This document shows positions 34,969-42,878 of a stretch of 64,000 nucleotides of DNA, in pieces. The stretch's first letter is position 1. Each line of letters begins with the position of its first letter. The notes under the pieces were generated by a model. The model worked only from the letters and a program-made list of their open reading frames with translations. It did no database searches and was not told where the DNA came from. Source of the stretch: Desulfarculus baarsii DSM 2075 (lineage in GTDB: Bacteria > Desulfobacterota > Desulfarculia > Desulfarculales > Desulfarculaceae); contig NC_014365.1 in assembly GCF_000143965.1 (NCBI RefSeq), forward strand, positions 1,143,501 through 1,207,500, written 5' to 3'. The translations under genes were made by a program, and so were the position numbers.

Positions 34969-35688
34969 ATGCGGGTGGCCCAATGGGCTCGTGGCGGGAA
35001 AACTATCGCGGAATGGCGGCGCGTGGGCGGCAAGACCAAAAAAAAGCAGGCCAAGGACACCAGGGCCAACATCCTGCACGCCGCCCGCCTGGCCTTCGCC
35101 CGCCACTCCTACAACGCCGCCAGCATCCGCATGATCGCCGCCCAGGGTGGTTTCGGCCACGCCATCATCGGCTATTACTTCCCCACCAAGGCCGAACTTT
35201 TCGCGGCCGTGGCCGCCGACATTTGCGCCGAGCTTTACGCGGCCAGCGTCCAGTGGATGCGGCGGGCCAGGCGTCTGCCGCCGGCCGAGGGCCTGGCCGC
35301 CTACATCCGGCGGCTGGTGGATTTCGGCCGCGAAAAACCCTGGATTTTTCAGATAATCATGCTCAACTTCGCCGAAAACCGCGACGCCATCCTGCCCGGC
35401 CAGGAGCATCTGCTCGAGACCATCGAAAAGATCCGCAACGACTTTGTCGTGGCCATGGGCCTGGAGCTGCGCCGCGACGAGGCCCGCCGCTTCACCGACA
35501 GCTTCAACGCCATGGCCCTATATTTCCTGGGCTCGCGCGAAAGCGCCGCCTGGCTGCTGGGCATGAACCCCGCCGGCGGACGTTACGCCCAGTGGGTTCA
35601 GGACACCATGCTGGCGCTGTTTCTGCCGGCCATGGGCCAATTGCTGGAACGGGGCGGCCCGCCCCGCGAACAACCGGCCCAAAAATGA
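34969..35688 (+). CDS. TetR family transcriptional regulator
   Basis: A 239-residue regulator. The helix-turn-helix spans about residues 28-75 (ANILHAARLAFARHSYNAAS, then GHAIIGYYFPTKAELF), with the YYFPTK end typical of the family. The ligand domain has no recognisable signature. ATG 34969 gives a 20-residue basic leader; a GTG near 35021 is possible. Divergence from abfD and the palindrome between them suggest it controls abfD, perhaps with an acyl-CoA ligand; that is inference. Confidence 0.82.
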   Translation: MRVAQWARGGKTIAEWRRVGGKTKKKQAKDTRANILHAARLAFARHSYNAASIRMIAAQGGFGHAIIGYYFPTKAELFAAVAADICAELYAASVQWMRRARRLPPAEGLAAYIRRLVDFGREKPWIFQIIMLNFAENRDAILPGQEHLLETIEKIRNDFVVAMGLELRRDEARRFTDSFNAMALYFLGSRESAAWLLGMNPAGGRYAQWVQDTMLALFLPAMGQLLERGGPPREQPAQK

Positions 35689-35712
35689 GAAAGCGCCCCG
35701 GAGGGCGCTTTC
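35689..35712 (+). terminator. Bidirectional hairpin terminator
   Basis: A ten-pair stem GAAAGCGCCC (35689-35698) with GGGCGCTTTC (35703-35712) and a four-base loop begins right after the TetR stop and precedes the convergent prfB stop by about 25 bases. Short T-runs occur on both strands. Confidence 0.65.
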
Positions 35713-35737
35713 GTTGCTTCGACCGCCGGCCTGGCGT

Positions 35738-36866
35738 TTAGTCATGGCCGGCCTTGGCCGCGCCGCCCTGGCCCGAGCGCCACAACAGGTAACCCTGGAT
35801 GAAATCGTCCAACTGGCCGTCGAGCACGCTGTCGACGTTGCCCACCTCCACGCCGGTGCGATGGTCCTTGACCAGGCGATAGGGGGCCAGGACGTACGAG
35901 CGGATCTGGCTGCCCCAGGCGATCTCCTGGTGGCTTGCGTGGACCTCGCGCTTTTCGGCCTCGCGCTTGTGGATCTCCAGCTCGTAGAGCCGGGCCCGCA
36001 AGACTTTCATGGCCATGTCCTTGTTGCGGTGCTGGCTCTTTTCGTTCTGGCACTGCACCACCACGCCGGTGGGAAAGTGGGTGATGCGCACGGCCGAGCT
36101 GGTCTTGTTGACGTGCTGGCCGCCCGCGCCCGAGGCCCTGTAGGTGTCGATGCGGATGTCGGCGTCCTTGACCTCGATCTCGATGTCGTCGTCGACCTGA
36201 GGCGAGACGTAGACCGAGGCGAAGGCCGTGTGCCGGCGGTGCGAGGCGTCGAAGGGGCTGATGCGCACCAAACGATGCACGCCGCTTTCGCCCTTGAGCA
36301 GGCCGTAGGCCCGGGGGCCGTTGATCTCCATGGTCACGCTTTTCACGCCGGCCTCGTCGCCGGCCTGAAAGTCCAGCTCAACGACCTGGAAGCCCTGGCG
36401 CTCGGCGTAACGGCCATAGAGGCGCGTGAGCATCTGGGCCCAGTCCTGGGCGTCGGCCCCGCCGGCCCCGGCGTTGATGGCCAGGATGGCCCCGCGGTGA
36501 TCGTCGGGGCCGCCCAGCAGGCGGGCCGCCTCCAAGCGGCCGATCTGCCGCTCCAGGGCGTCGTGGGCCTGGTCGATCTCGGCGGTCAGCGAGGCGTCGT
36601 CTTCCTCGACGGCCAGTTCCAGAAGCACCTCGGCGTCTTCCATGCTCCGGTTGAGGGCGTCCAACTCCTCCAGGCTCTGGGCCAGGTCGGTGCGTTCGCG
36701 CATGACGGCCTTGGCCGCGTTCTGGTCTTCCCAGAAATCGTTAGCGCCCACGATCTTGTCCAACTCGGCCAGGCGCTTGGTCTTGCTTTCGGGGTCAAAG
36801 ATACTCCTGGATCACGCCCAGGCGTTGACGAAGCTCGGCCAGCTTTTGGCGCATTTCCTCATGCAT
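35738..36866 (-). CDS. prfB: Peptide chain release factor 2, with programmed +1 frameshift
   Basis: RF2 of 375 residues after the shift. The first 23 codons run from ATG 36866, preceded by AAGGAGAAG, to CTT. An in-frame TGA (36795-36797) then follows, and reading continues one base later as GACCCCGAA. The stop-codon recognition tripeptide SPF in RISPFDASHRR and the catalytic GGQ in GAGGQHVNKTSS identify RF2, which releases at UGA and UAA. Its start overlaps the lnt stop by eight bases, so lnt and prfB are co-translated. Confidence 0.93.
36794..36809 (-). other. prfB programmed frameshift site
   Basis: The minus strand reads CAGGAG TAT CTT TGA C. The internal AGGAG sits three bases before the CTT slippery codon and the UGA, the classic bacterial RF2 autoregulatory site. 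When RF2 is scarce, the ribosome slips +1 on CTT and makes full-length protein. Confidence 0.95.
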
Positions 36867-38454
36867 TTTCGCTTCTCCTTTTGTCGCGTCGCCGCCTCAG
36901 CCAGGCCACGGCCCACAGCGGGGGCATGGCCCCGGCGCAGATGGGCCCGACCAGGTCGCCGTGGCGGGTGAAAAAAGTCGTTTCGGGGCCGGCCAGGGGC
37001 AGGGCCATGACTCGCCAGGCCGGCTGGAAGATGTCGGTCAGCCCGGCCATGCGGCCGTCGGGCAAGACAAAGCCGCTGACGCCGGTGTTGGCCGAGCGGG
37101 CGCAGGCCAGACGGTTTTCGATGCAGCGAAAGACCAGGTGGCTCATGTGCTGGGCCGAAGCGCCGCTGGGGCCGTACCAGGCGTCGTTGGTCTGGTTGAC
37201 CAGCAGCGTGGCCCCGGCCAGGCGCTGGGCCCGGCCCAGGTAGGCGAAGATGGATTCGTAGCAGATCAACGCGCCGATTTTCACGCCGTCGGCCTCCAGC
37301 AGCACGCCCGGCCGGCCGGCGGCCTGATCGCCGCCGATCTGGGCCAGGGCTCGCACCCAGAAAAGCACCTCGCCCAGGGGCACGTATTCGCCAAAAGGCA
37401 CCAGATGAGCCTTGTCGTAATAACCCCTGATCCGGCCGTCGGGGCCCACCAGCCAGGCGCGGTTGCTGGTCATGGCCTTGCCCTGGCGGCGGGCCAGGCC
37501 CAGGGCCGCCGGCATGACAAAGGCGTCCAACTCCCTGGCCAGGTCCAGCACCTCGCTGGTGCCGGGGTCTTCGTGGGCAAAGTAAAACGGCGTCGATGAT
37601 TCGGGCCAGACGACCAGCCAGGGCCGCCGCCCGTCGACCGCGGCGGACGCCTGGCGGCTGAGCGCGGCCTGAGCCCCGATGATGGCCATGCGCTCATCGG
37701 CTCGCCACAGGCGCTCGATGGCCACGTCGGGCTGGACCACGCCGACGACCAGCTTGGGCGCGGCCGCGCATTGGGTGGCCACTTGCGTCATGCGCGCCTG
37801 GCCCCACAGCCAGCCGCCGGCCACGAGCGCCAGCGCCGCGCCCAGCGCCGCCCACTCGCGTCGGCCAGGCAGCGCGCGCCGGGCCAGGGGCGGGGCCAGA
37901 CCCCGCGCCAGCAAGGACGCCGTCAACACCAGCAAAAACGAAACCCCCGAGGCGCCCCACCACTCCGCCGTCTGCGCCAACTCCAGCCGACCGGTCAGGC
38001 CGCTGGCCAGGGGCAGCCAGGGAAAGCCCGTCAGCAGCACGCCGCGCAGCCACTCGCCGCCCACCCAGGCCAGTGGCGCGCAGAAAAGCGGGCTCAGGCC
38101 GGCCTGACGGGCGTAGGCCGCCAGGCCCACGGCCAGGGCCGGGTAGGACGTCAGCACCGCCATGCACAGGGCCAAGACGGCCCAGGCCGCCGGCGCGCTC
38201 ATGCCGCCGTGCAGGGTCATGGCCACCGTCAGCCACCAGACCATGCCCATGGCGCAGCCCAGGCCAAAAAGCCAGGCCGCGGCAAAGGCCCGGCGGGCCG
38301 GCAGCAGCCAGCAAAACGACGCCAACAGCGCCACGCCCAGCAGGGTCAGCGGCCAGATGTCGTGGGGCGGAAAGCCCAGCGCGGTCAGCGGCCCGCCGAT
38401 GGCGGCCGCGCCGACGGCCCAGAAGGGAGGCCGCCAAGCGGCGAGAAATTTCAC
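36859..38454 (-). CDS. lnt: Apolipoprotein N-acyltransferase
   Basis: A 531-residue integral membrane enzyme with about six to eight N-terminal helices (residues 10-220) and a nitrilase-type domain. The catalytic triad is visible: Glu285 in VWPESS, Lys348 in YYDKAH and Cys398 in ALICYESI. It N-acylates the lipid-modified Cys of lipoproteins at the periplasmic face of the inner membrane. This supports a diderm cell. It lies between a CorC-like gene and prfB on the minus strand; the six-base gap upstream implies one transcript. Confidence 0.92.
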   Translation of the reverse strand: MKFLAAWRPPFWAVGAAAIGGPLTALGFPPHDIWPLTLLGVALLASFCWLLPARRAFAAAWLFGLGCAMGMVWWLTVAMTLHGGMSAPAAWAVLALCMAVLTSYPALAVGLAAYARQAGLSPLFCAPLAWVGGEWLRGVLLTGFPWLPLASGLTGRLELAQTAEWWGASGVSFLLVLTASLLARGLAPPLARRALPGRREWAALGAALALVAGGWLWGQARMTQVATQCAAAPKLVVGVVQPDVAIERLWRADERMAIIGAQAALSRQASAAVDGRRPWLVVWPESSTPFYFAHEDPGTSEVLDLARELDAFVMPAALGLARRQGKAMTSNRAWLVGPDGRIRGYYDKAHLVPFGEYVPLGEVLFWVRALAQIGGDQAAGRPGVLLEADGVKIGALICYESIFAYLGRAQRLAGATLLVNQTNDAWYGPSGASAQHMSHLVFRCIENRLACARSANTGVSGFVLPDGRMAGLTDIFQPAWRVMALPLAGPETTFFTRHGDLVGPICAGAMPPLWAVAWLRRRRDKRRSENA

Positions 38455-38460
38455 GATGAT

Positions 38461-39333
38461 CTAGTCTCCGCTGGCCGCCGCCACGGGCGATTGCTCCAAC
38501 GCGGCCATGATTTTGGTCACCCGCCGCTCGTCGGCCTCCTTGATGACCATGCGCAGAGGCCCCACCACGATCTCCTCGCCGACCTTGGGCACCCGGCCCA
38601 GGGCCGTGGTGATCAGCCCGCCCATGGTCTCGAAGCGGCCCTCGGGCAGTTCGGTGGGCAACTCCACGCCCAGGTGGTCGGCCAGATCCTCCACCTCCAG
38701 GCGGGCGTCGAGCAGGAGCGCGCCGTCGGGCTGCTCCTCGAGCATGGGCTGCTCCTGGTCGTATTCGTCGACGATCTCGCCGACGATCTCCTCCAGCACG
38801 TCTTCCATGGTCACGATGCCGGCCGTGCCGCCGTATTCGTCGACGACCACGGCCAAGTGGGCGCGACGTTTGCGAAATTCGGCCATGAGCCTGTTGACGC
38901 TCATCGACAGCGGCACGAAAAACGGCTTGCGACAGATGCGCAGCAGGTTGACTTCCTCGGACGGGCGGCCCCAAAAGGGCAGCAGATCCTTGGCGTGGAC
39001 GATGCCGTGGATGTGGTCCAGGTCCGCGCCGTGCAGGGGGATGCGCGAGTGGCCGGACTCGATGATCACCCGAATCGCCTCCTCGACGCTGGCCGACTCG
39101 GCCACGGTGGCGATGTCGATACGTGGCACCATGATCTGTCCGGCGGTGGTCTCGGCCAGATCCAAGACCGCCTCGATCATCTCGCCCTCGTCGGCCGAAA
39201 TAAAGCCTTGAGCCTCGCCCTGGTCAACCAACCCGGCGATTTCGCGTTCCAATTGCTGCGGTGCGCTTTGACGGGTCAAGCCCAGTTTGCCGCGCAGCCT
39301 TTCGATGAAACTTCGTCGGGAATCGGGGTCCAA
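38461..39333 (-). CDS. CorC/HlyC-like CBS-pair protein
   Basis: A 290-residue cytoplasmic protein. The N-terminal linker is followed by VLDLAETTAGQIMVPRIDI, two CBS motifs (about residues 70-190, including VVDEYGGTAGIVTMEDVLEEIVGEI) and a C-terminal CorC_HlyC domain from about 210. It lacks the membrane DUF21 domain, as in E. coli CorC/YbeX, which is also next to lnt. That shared neighbourhood supports the call. A role in ion or membrane homeostasis is likely. TTG 39333 with AGGAAAGGA upstream is the chosen start. Confidence 0.85.
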   Translation of the reverse strand: MDPDSRRSFIERLRGKLGLTRQSAPQQLEREIAGLVDQGEAQGFISADEGEMIEAVLDLAETTAGQIMVPRIDIATVAESASVEEAIRVIIESGHSRIPLHGADLDHIHGIVHAKDLLPFWGRPSEEVNLLRICRKPFFVPLSMSVNRLMAEFRKRRAHLAVVVDEYGGTAGIVTMEDVLEEIVGEIVDEYDQEQPMLEEQPDGALLLDARLEVEDLADHLGVELPTELPEGRFETMGGLITTALGRVPKVGEEIVVGPLRMVIKEADERRVTKIMAALEQSPVAAASGD

Positions 39334-39404
39334 CCGTCGTTATCCTTTCCTGCCAATCATGGTCCAACAATCACTGGCGGCCCGCGGCGGGCCGGCGCCA
39401 CGCC

Positions 39405-39433
39405 TTGACTTTTGGGGGCCTCGCCCTAAAAAT
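39405..39433 (+). promoter_or_regulatory. Predicted promoter of the proline-rich gene
   Basis: TTGACT (39405-39410), 17 bases, then AAAAAT (39428-39433) in an AT-rich stretch. ATG 39453 follows after 20 bases, with GGAGG at 39440-39444. Confidence 0.5.
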
Positions 39434-39452
39434 ATAAACGGAGGATTATATC

Positions 39453-39620
39453 ATGCCAGTGCAATTTGATCCCAACCAAGTCGCGCCCAGCCAGGCCCCG
39501 GCCGAACAGCCGGCCCCGCCGCCCCAGGAAACGGCCCCGCCGCCGCCGCAAGACCCGCCACCGCCCGAGCCCGCGCCCGTCGAACCATGCGGCGGGTCGG
39601 TGGTCGACGAGGTGGTCTAG
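39453..39620 (+). CDS. Small proline-rich protein (55 aa)
   Basis: A 55-residue protein with 19 Pro residues between positions 7 and 45, including PAPPPQETAPPPPQDPPPPE, then a Cys and the tail GGSVVDEVV. It has a good GGAGG eight bases before ATG 39453 and a promoter-like element. No signal peptide or membrane helix is seen. Such sequence is likely disordered. I recognise no family. It is alone on the plus strand within a minus-strand region. Confidence 0.5.
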   Translation: MPVQFDPNQVAPSQAPAEQPAPPPQETAPPPPQDPPPPEPAPVEPCGGSVVDEVV

Positions 39621-39628
39621 GGGCCCAC

Positions 39629-39662
39629 AAAAAGCCGTCCGGCGCGAACCCACGCCGGACGG
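39629..39662 (-). terminator. Rho-independent terminator
   Basis: CCGTCCGGCG (39635-39644) pairs with CGCCGGACGG (39653-39662). On the minus strand the stem is followed by CTTTTTG, ending the receiver-protein transcript. On the plus strand it may also stop the proline-rich gene, but the T-run is missing. Confidence 0.75.
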
Positions 39663-39692
39663 TGCGCAAAAACATCGCTGGCCCCGCGCCCT

Positions 39693-40061
39693 TTAGGCTT
39701 TGGGCACCGAGGCCTCGAGGGCCATCTTGACCTTGCTTTTCAGCTCGGTCAGGTCGAAGGACTTGATCACGTAGAAGTCGGCGGCGATGGACTTCATGTC
39801 CTCCTTGAAGGTGTCGTAGGCCGTGCAGAGGATGACGGGCAAGTCGTAGAACTTGTTGCGGATGTCTTGCAGGATGTCCAGCCCGTTGTAGTCGACCATC
39901 TTGATGTCCAGGATGATCAGGTCCGGCTTTTCGCGCTCGATGCGTTCGAGGATCTCGAAACCGCTGTCGGCCGTGGCGACCTCGTAGCCCTCGTCGGTGA
40001 GCTCCTCGGCGTAAAGAAAACGGATGTGCTCTTCGTCGTCGACAATCAAAATCTTGGCCAT
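39693..40061 (-). CDS. Single-domain response regulator (CheY-like receiver)
   Basis: A 122-residue receiver domain with the acidic pair in VDDEEH, phospho-acceptor Asp52 in ILDIKM, Thr in CTAYD and Lys in VIKSF. No output domain is present, so it would act by binding a partner. ATG 40061 has GAGGG upstream. It lies 20 bases after the glycosyltransferase gene and shares its transcript, an unusual pairing. No histidine kinase is next to it. Confidence 0.88.
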   Translation of the reverse strand: MAKILIVDDEEHIRFLYAEELTDEGYEVATADSGFEILERIEREKPDLIILDIKMVDYNGLDILQDIRNKFYDLPVILCTAYDTFKEDMKSIAADFYVIKSFDLTELKSKVKMALEASVPKA

Positions 40062-40081
40062 GGCTTTACCCTCAACAGACC

Positions 40082-41305
40082 CTAGGCGCCCCAGCGCTCC
40101 AGCAGGTAAGGCTTGGTCTCCTCGAAGACCATGCATTCGTTTTCGATGAATTCCTCGGCTTCCTGGATGGTCATGCGCTCGGTCTTGCGCACGTACGACA
40201 AGGTCTTGCCAAAGTATACCGGAATCAGCGACGCCAGAAGCTCCTGCCGGTCGATGGCGTTGTTTTTGTGGGCGATGGCGAAATCGTAGAGCAAGGTGGC
40301 CCAAACCTGGGTCGGGAAGTCGAAGCGGCTGTCGGGCAACCCGGCGATTTCGTTTATTTTGTTCATGCTATCGGGCGATAGCACCTCGCGCCACAGGTCG
40401 GCGTAGCGGGCGAAGCCGGCGCGGAAATTGTCCAGGAGTTTTTCGGCGCTGACCTTGACCGGCGGCGGCAACTCCACCTCGCCCAGGCCGAAGCCGTAAA
40501 TGGACGTGGGCCGCGACCACTTGACGCGCATCCAGAAACCGGTGCTGTGCTGCATCAGATCGAAGATGGTGCCCACCACCTGGCTGAACATGGGCCCCAG
40601 GTCAGAGCCGGGATCCTTGGGCTTGTGGATCTTGGGCCGGCCCATGAAGGCCTGACAGATGGGCGTGTTGCTGTTCATGGCCACGGTGGTCATCCAGATG
40701 TCGATGCCGAAGTTGCGCACGGCCTCGCTCCAGGTGGGGCTGGCCAGATAAATGCGGGCCAGCTCGCCCGAAAAGCCGAAATCGCCGCCGATGGGCTGAC
40801 GCACGCGGCGGCCATAAAGGCTGCGCGTCAAGGGATAGGCGATGGAGTTGGTGATGGTGCCGTCGTATTTGTGGCGCACGTACAGCGGCGACACATAGCC
40901 GAAATTGTTGAATAACGGCTCGCCCAGGTGCTTGATCCACTGGGGCGTGATCGACTTCAGGTCGGCGTCGACCACCACCACGGCCTTGGCCTTGAGTTGG
41001 AGGACTTTGCTGAAAAGGTTGTGGAAGTTGTTGCCTTTGCCGCGCACGCCCGGCGGGGTTGAGAGATACAGCTTGGGCACGTCGCCGGTGTCGGCGGCCA
41101 TGAACGCCTCGCGGGTGCCGTCGTCCGAGTCGTTGTCACAGTTGATCAGCACGCACGATTTGTCGGAAAAAAACTTTTGCAGCCCCAAGGCGGCTTGTTC
41201 GGCGGGGAAGCCGATCAGCTTGGCCTCACGATAGGAGGGGATGGCCACGACCATTTCGGCTTCGGTGATGTTTTGTGGGTTGATTTCTGCGACAAACTCC
41301 GCCAT
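40082..41305 (-). CDS. GT81/GT2-like glycosyltransferase (glucosylglycerate-synthase type)
   Basis: A 407-residue GT-A enzyme with MVVAIPSYREAKLIGF near residue 18, CDNDSDDGT, the metal site VVVDADLKS, and the GTITNSIAYPLTRSLYG stretch near residue 150, followed by PIGGDFGFSGELA. These resemble glucosyl-3-phosphoglycerate and mannosylglycerate synthases, which make compatible solutes or their lipid derivatives. No matching phosphatase is nearby, so the product is uncertain. ATG 41305 overlaps the stop of a small upstream frame as TGATG, with AAGGAG just before it. Confidence 0.75.
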   Translation of the reverse strand: MAEFVAEINPQNITEAEMVVAIPSYREAKLIGFPAEQAALGLQKFFSDKSCVLINCDNDSDDGTREAFMAADTGDVPKLYLSTPPGVRGKGNNFHNLFSKVLQLKAKAVVVVDADLKSITPQWIKHLGEPLFNNFGYVSPLYVRHKYDGTITNSIAYPLTRSLYGRRVRQPIGGDFGFSGELARIYLASPTWSEAVRNFGIDIWMTTVAMNSNTPICQAFMGRPKIHKPKDPGSDLGPMFSQVVGTIFDLMQHSTGFWMRVKWSRPTSIYGFGLGEVELPPPVKVSAEKLLDNFRAGFARYADLWREVLSPDSMNKINEIAGLPDSRFDFPTQVWATLLYDFAIAHKNNAIDRQELLASLIPVYFGKTLSYVRKTERMTIQEAEEFIENECMVFEETKPYLLERWGA

Positions 41306-41595
41306 CAGGTCTCCTTAAGCTTATGCTCCGGCCACGGCTTTGCCCGGTGGTCGGCGGCCATGGCCCATGGCGGCCGGGGCGGCGCCTCGGTCAACGCGGT
41401 CATGGTCTTTGGCCCGGCGCGGCGGCCCACGCCATCGGAGCTGGGCGGCCCCGTCCCGTTCGGAGTCTGGTCGGCCAGCCGCCGGCCCACTAATAGGATT
41501 GCCCAAATAGCCGCCAAAGTCAAACCGATTGCCAACGCCGGCTTGACAGGCCCGGCCTGGCGTAAGAGTATCAGTGCTCCAAAGGAGAAGCGCAA
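41305..41595 (-). CDS. Possible small single-helix membrane protein
   Basis: An open frame whose TGA overlaps the glycosyltransferase ATG (TGATG), as expected for a coupled upstream gene. It has one convincing membrane helix (ALAIGLTLAAIWAILLVG) followed by Arg-Arg and a Pro-rich, positively charged tail. No good start is visible: TTG 41595 gives 96 residues but lacks a ribosome-binding site, and GGAG lies only two bases before a CTG at 41574. A plus-strand promoter overlaps it, so it may be a chance frame. Confidence 0.35.
   Translation of the reverse strand: MRFSFGALILLRQAGPVKPALAIGLTLAAIWAILLVGRRLADQTPNGTGPPSSDGVGRRAGPKTMTALTEAPPRPPWAMAADHRAKPWPEHKLKET
41543..41571 (+). promoter_or_regulatory. 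Predicted promoter of the P1 peptidase gene
   Basis: Consensus TTGACA (41543-41548) and GAGTAT (41566-41571) are 17 bases apart. The start codon at 41596 follows AAAGGAG at 41581-41587. Confidence 0.5.
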
Positions 41596-42603
41596 GTGAC
41601 GAATTGGCCGGAAATCGACAGGCAGGGTTCGCCGGCCGACGTGCCGGGGTTCTTGGTCGGCCACGCCCAAGACGAGCGGGGGCCCACCGGTTGCACGGTG
41701 CTGCTCTGCCCCGAAGGGGCGGTGGGCGGCGTGGCCATCGGCGGCTGGGCGGCCGGCACGCGGGGCATGGACGGGCTGGGGCCGGGGCACGTGGTGCGGG
41801 CGGTGCAGGGCGTGCTGTTCACGGGCGGGTCTTCGTTTGGCTTGGCCGCCAGCGACGGGGCGTTGCGCTGGCTGGTGGAGCACGGTCTGGGCAATCAGTC
41901 CGGGCCCTATCGCCTGCCCAGCCTGCCGGCGGCGGTGATCTTCGACCTGGGCCTGACCGGCGGGCGGGTCATCCCCGGCCCGGAGATGGGCCGCCAGGCC
42001 TGCGAAAACGCCAGCGCCGGCCCCATGACCCGCGGCAACGTGGGGGCCGGCTGCGGGGCCAGCATCGGCAAGCTCTTTGGCCCGTCGCGGGCCTGCAAGG
42101 GCGGCCTGGGCGGGGCGTCGCTGCGCGTGGGCGATCTGCGCCTGGGCGCGCTGGCGGTGGTCAACGCCTTTGGCGACGTGATCGACCAACAGGGCCGCAT
42201 TATCGCCGGGGCGCGTCTGGCGCCGGATTCCGCCAGCTTCGTCGACGCCGCGCGCCATTTCATGGCCGGCGGGGCCTATCAACCCGTGGCCCCGCCGCAG
42301 AACACCACCCTGGTGGCCATCGCCACCAACGCCCGGCTGGACAAGACCGCCGCCGGCAAGGTGGCGGCGGTGGCCCAGGGTGGCCTGGCCCGCTGCATCG
42401 ATCCGGTGCATTCGGAGGTCGACGGCGACCTGGTCTGCGTGCTGGCGCGGGGCGAGGTGGCGGTCGACCTGATCGGCCTGGGCGTGATGGCCGGCCGCCT
42501 GGCCCAGTTGGCTGTGTGGGACGCCGTGTTGGCGGCGCGGTCGCTGCCGGGCCTGCCCGCGGCCGTGGATCTGCCGCCCGCGCCGCGGCTCTGGCCGGCC
42601 TGA
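41596..42603 (+). CDS. P1 (DmpA/S58) family peptidase
   Basis: A 335-residue protein of the DmpA/ornithine-acetyltransferase fold, with GPTGCTVLLCPEGAVGG near residue 30, GSSFGLAASDGAL near residue 77, GNVGAGCGASIGK, and ALAVVNAFGDVID near residue 180. Members are N-terminal nucleophile hydrolases that cleave themselves and release N-terminal residues from small peptides or beta-amino amides. The usual Gly-Ser or Asn-Thr cleavage pair is not obvious in VVNAFGD, so self-processing cannot be confirmed. GTG 41596 is well supported. No signal peptide. Confidence 0.82.
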   Translation: MTNWPEIDRQGSPADVPGFLVGHAQDERGPTGCTVLLCPEGAVGGVAIGGWAAGTRGMDGLGPGHVVRAVQGVLFTGGSSFGLAASDGALRWLVEHGLGNQSGPYRLPSLPAAVIFDLGLTGGRVIPGPEMGRQACENASAGPMTRGNVGAGCGASIGKLFGPSRACKGGLGGASLRVGDLRLGALAVVNAFGDVIDQQGRIIAGARLAPDSASFVDAARHFMAGGAYQPVAPPQNTTLVAIATNARLDKTAAGKVAAVAQGGLARCIDPVHSEVDGDLVCVLARGEVAVDLIGLGVMAGRLAQLAVWDAVLAARSLPGLPAAVDLPPAPRLWPA

Positions 42604-42757
42604 GGCCACGGCGTGCGTTTTTTCACTTATCGGGGCGCTTTTGCTTTTTCCATCGCCGGCGATCTTTTATAATGAAGGCCAAGGGCGTCATCGCAAGCGG
42701 CGCCGCGGGTGGATAATTGTTTTTTGCCGAGCGCAGCCTATTGACATTGCAAAGCAA

Positions 42758-42802
42758 TTGTCTTTAGCCCGTAACCGCGCTGTAACAAAATCCTCCTACA
42801 TT
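42758..42802 (+). promoter_or_regulatory. PHO box and -10 of pstS
   Basis: Three half-sites at 11-bp spacing: TTGTCTT (42758), CCGTAAC (42769) and CTGTAAC (42780), close to the PhoB consensus CTGTCAT. A -10 TACATT (42797-42802) lies ten bases after the last half-site, as in E. coli PhoB promoters. The leader to pstS is about 70 bases. Further upstream, a perfect TATAAT at 42668-42673 lies in a T-rich stretch. Confidence 0.75.
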
Positions 42803-42878
42803 TGCCCTAACGACGCGGGCGGGAAGCATCCGCGGGCGGTCGTTGGTGACAAAATGCAAACCAAGGAGAGTTTCAGTT

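Noticed and set aside
41596-42609. Long minus-strand frame opposite the P1 peptidase
   Set aside because: Composition is Gln/Gly/His/Ala-rich with no domain; it is antisense to a clear peptidase. Only its final part past the peptidase start is kept, as a low-confidence small gene.
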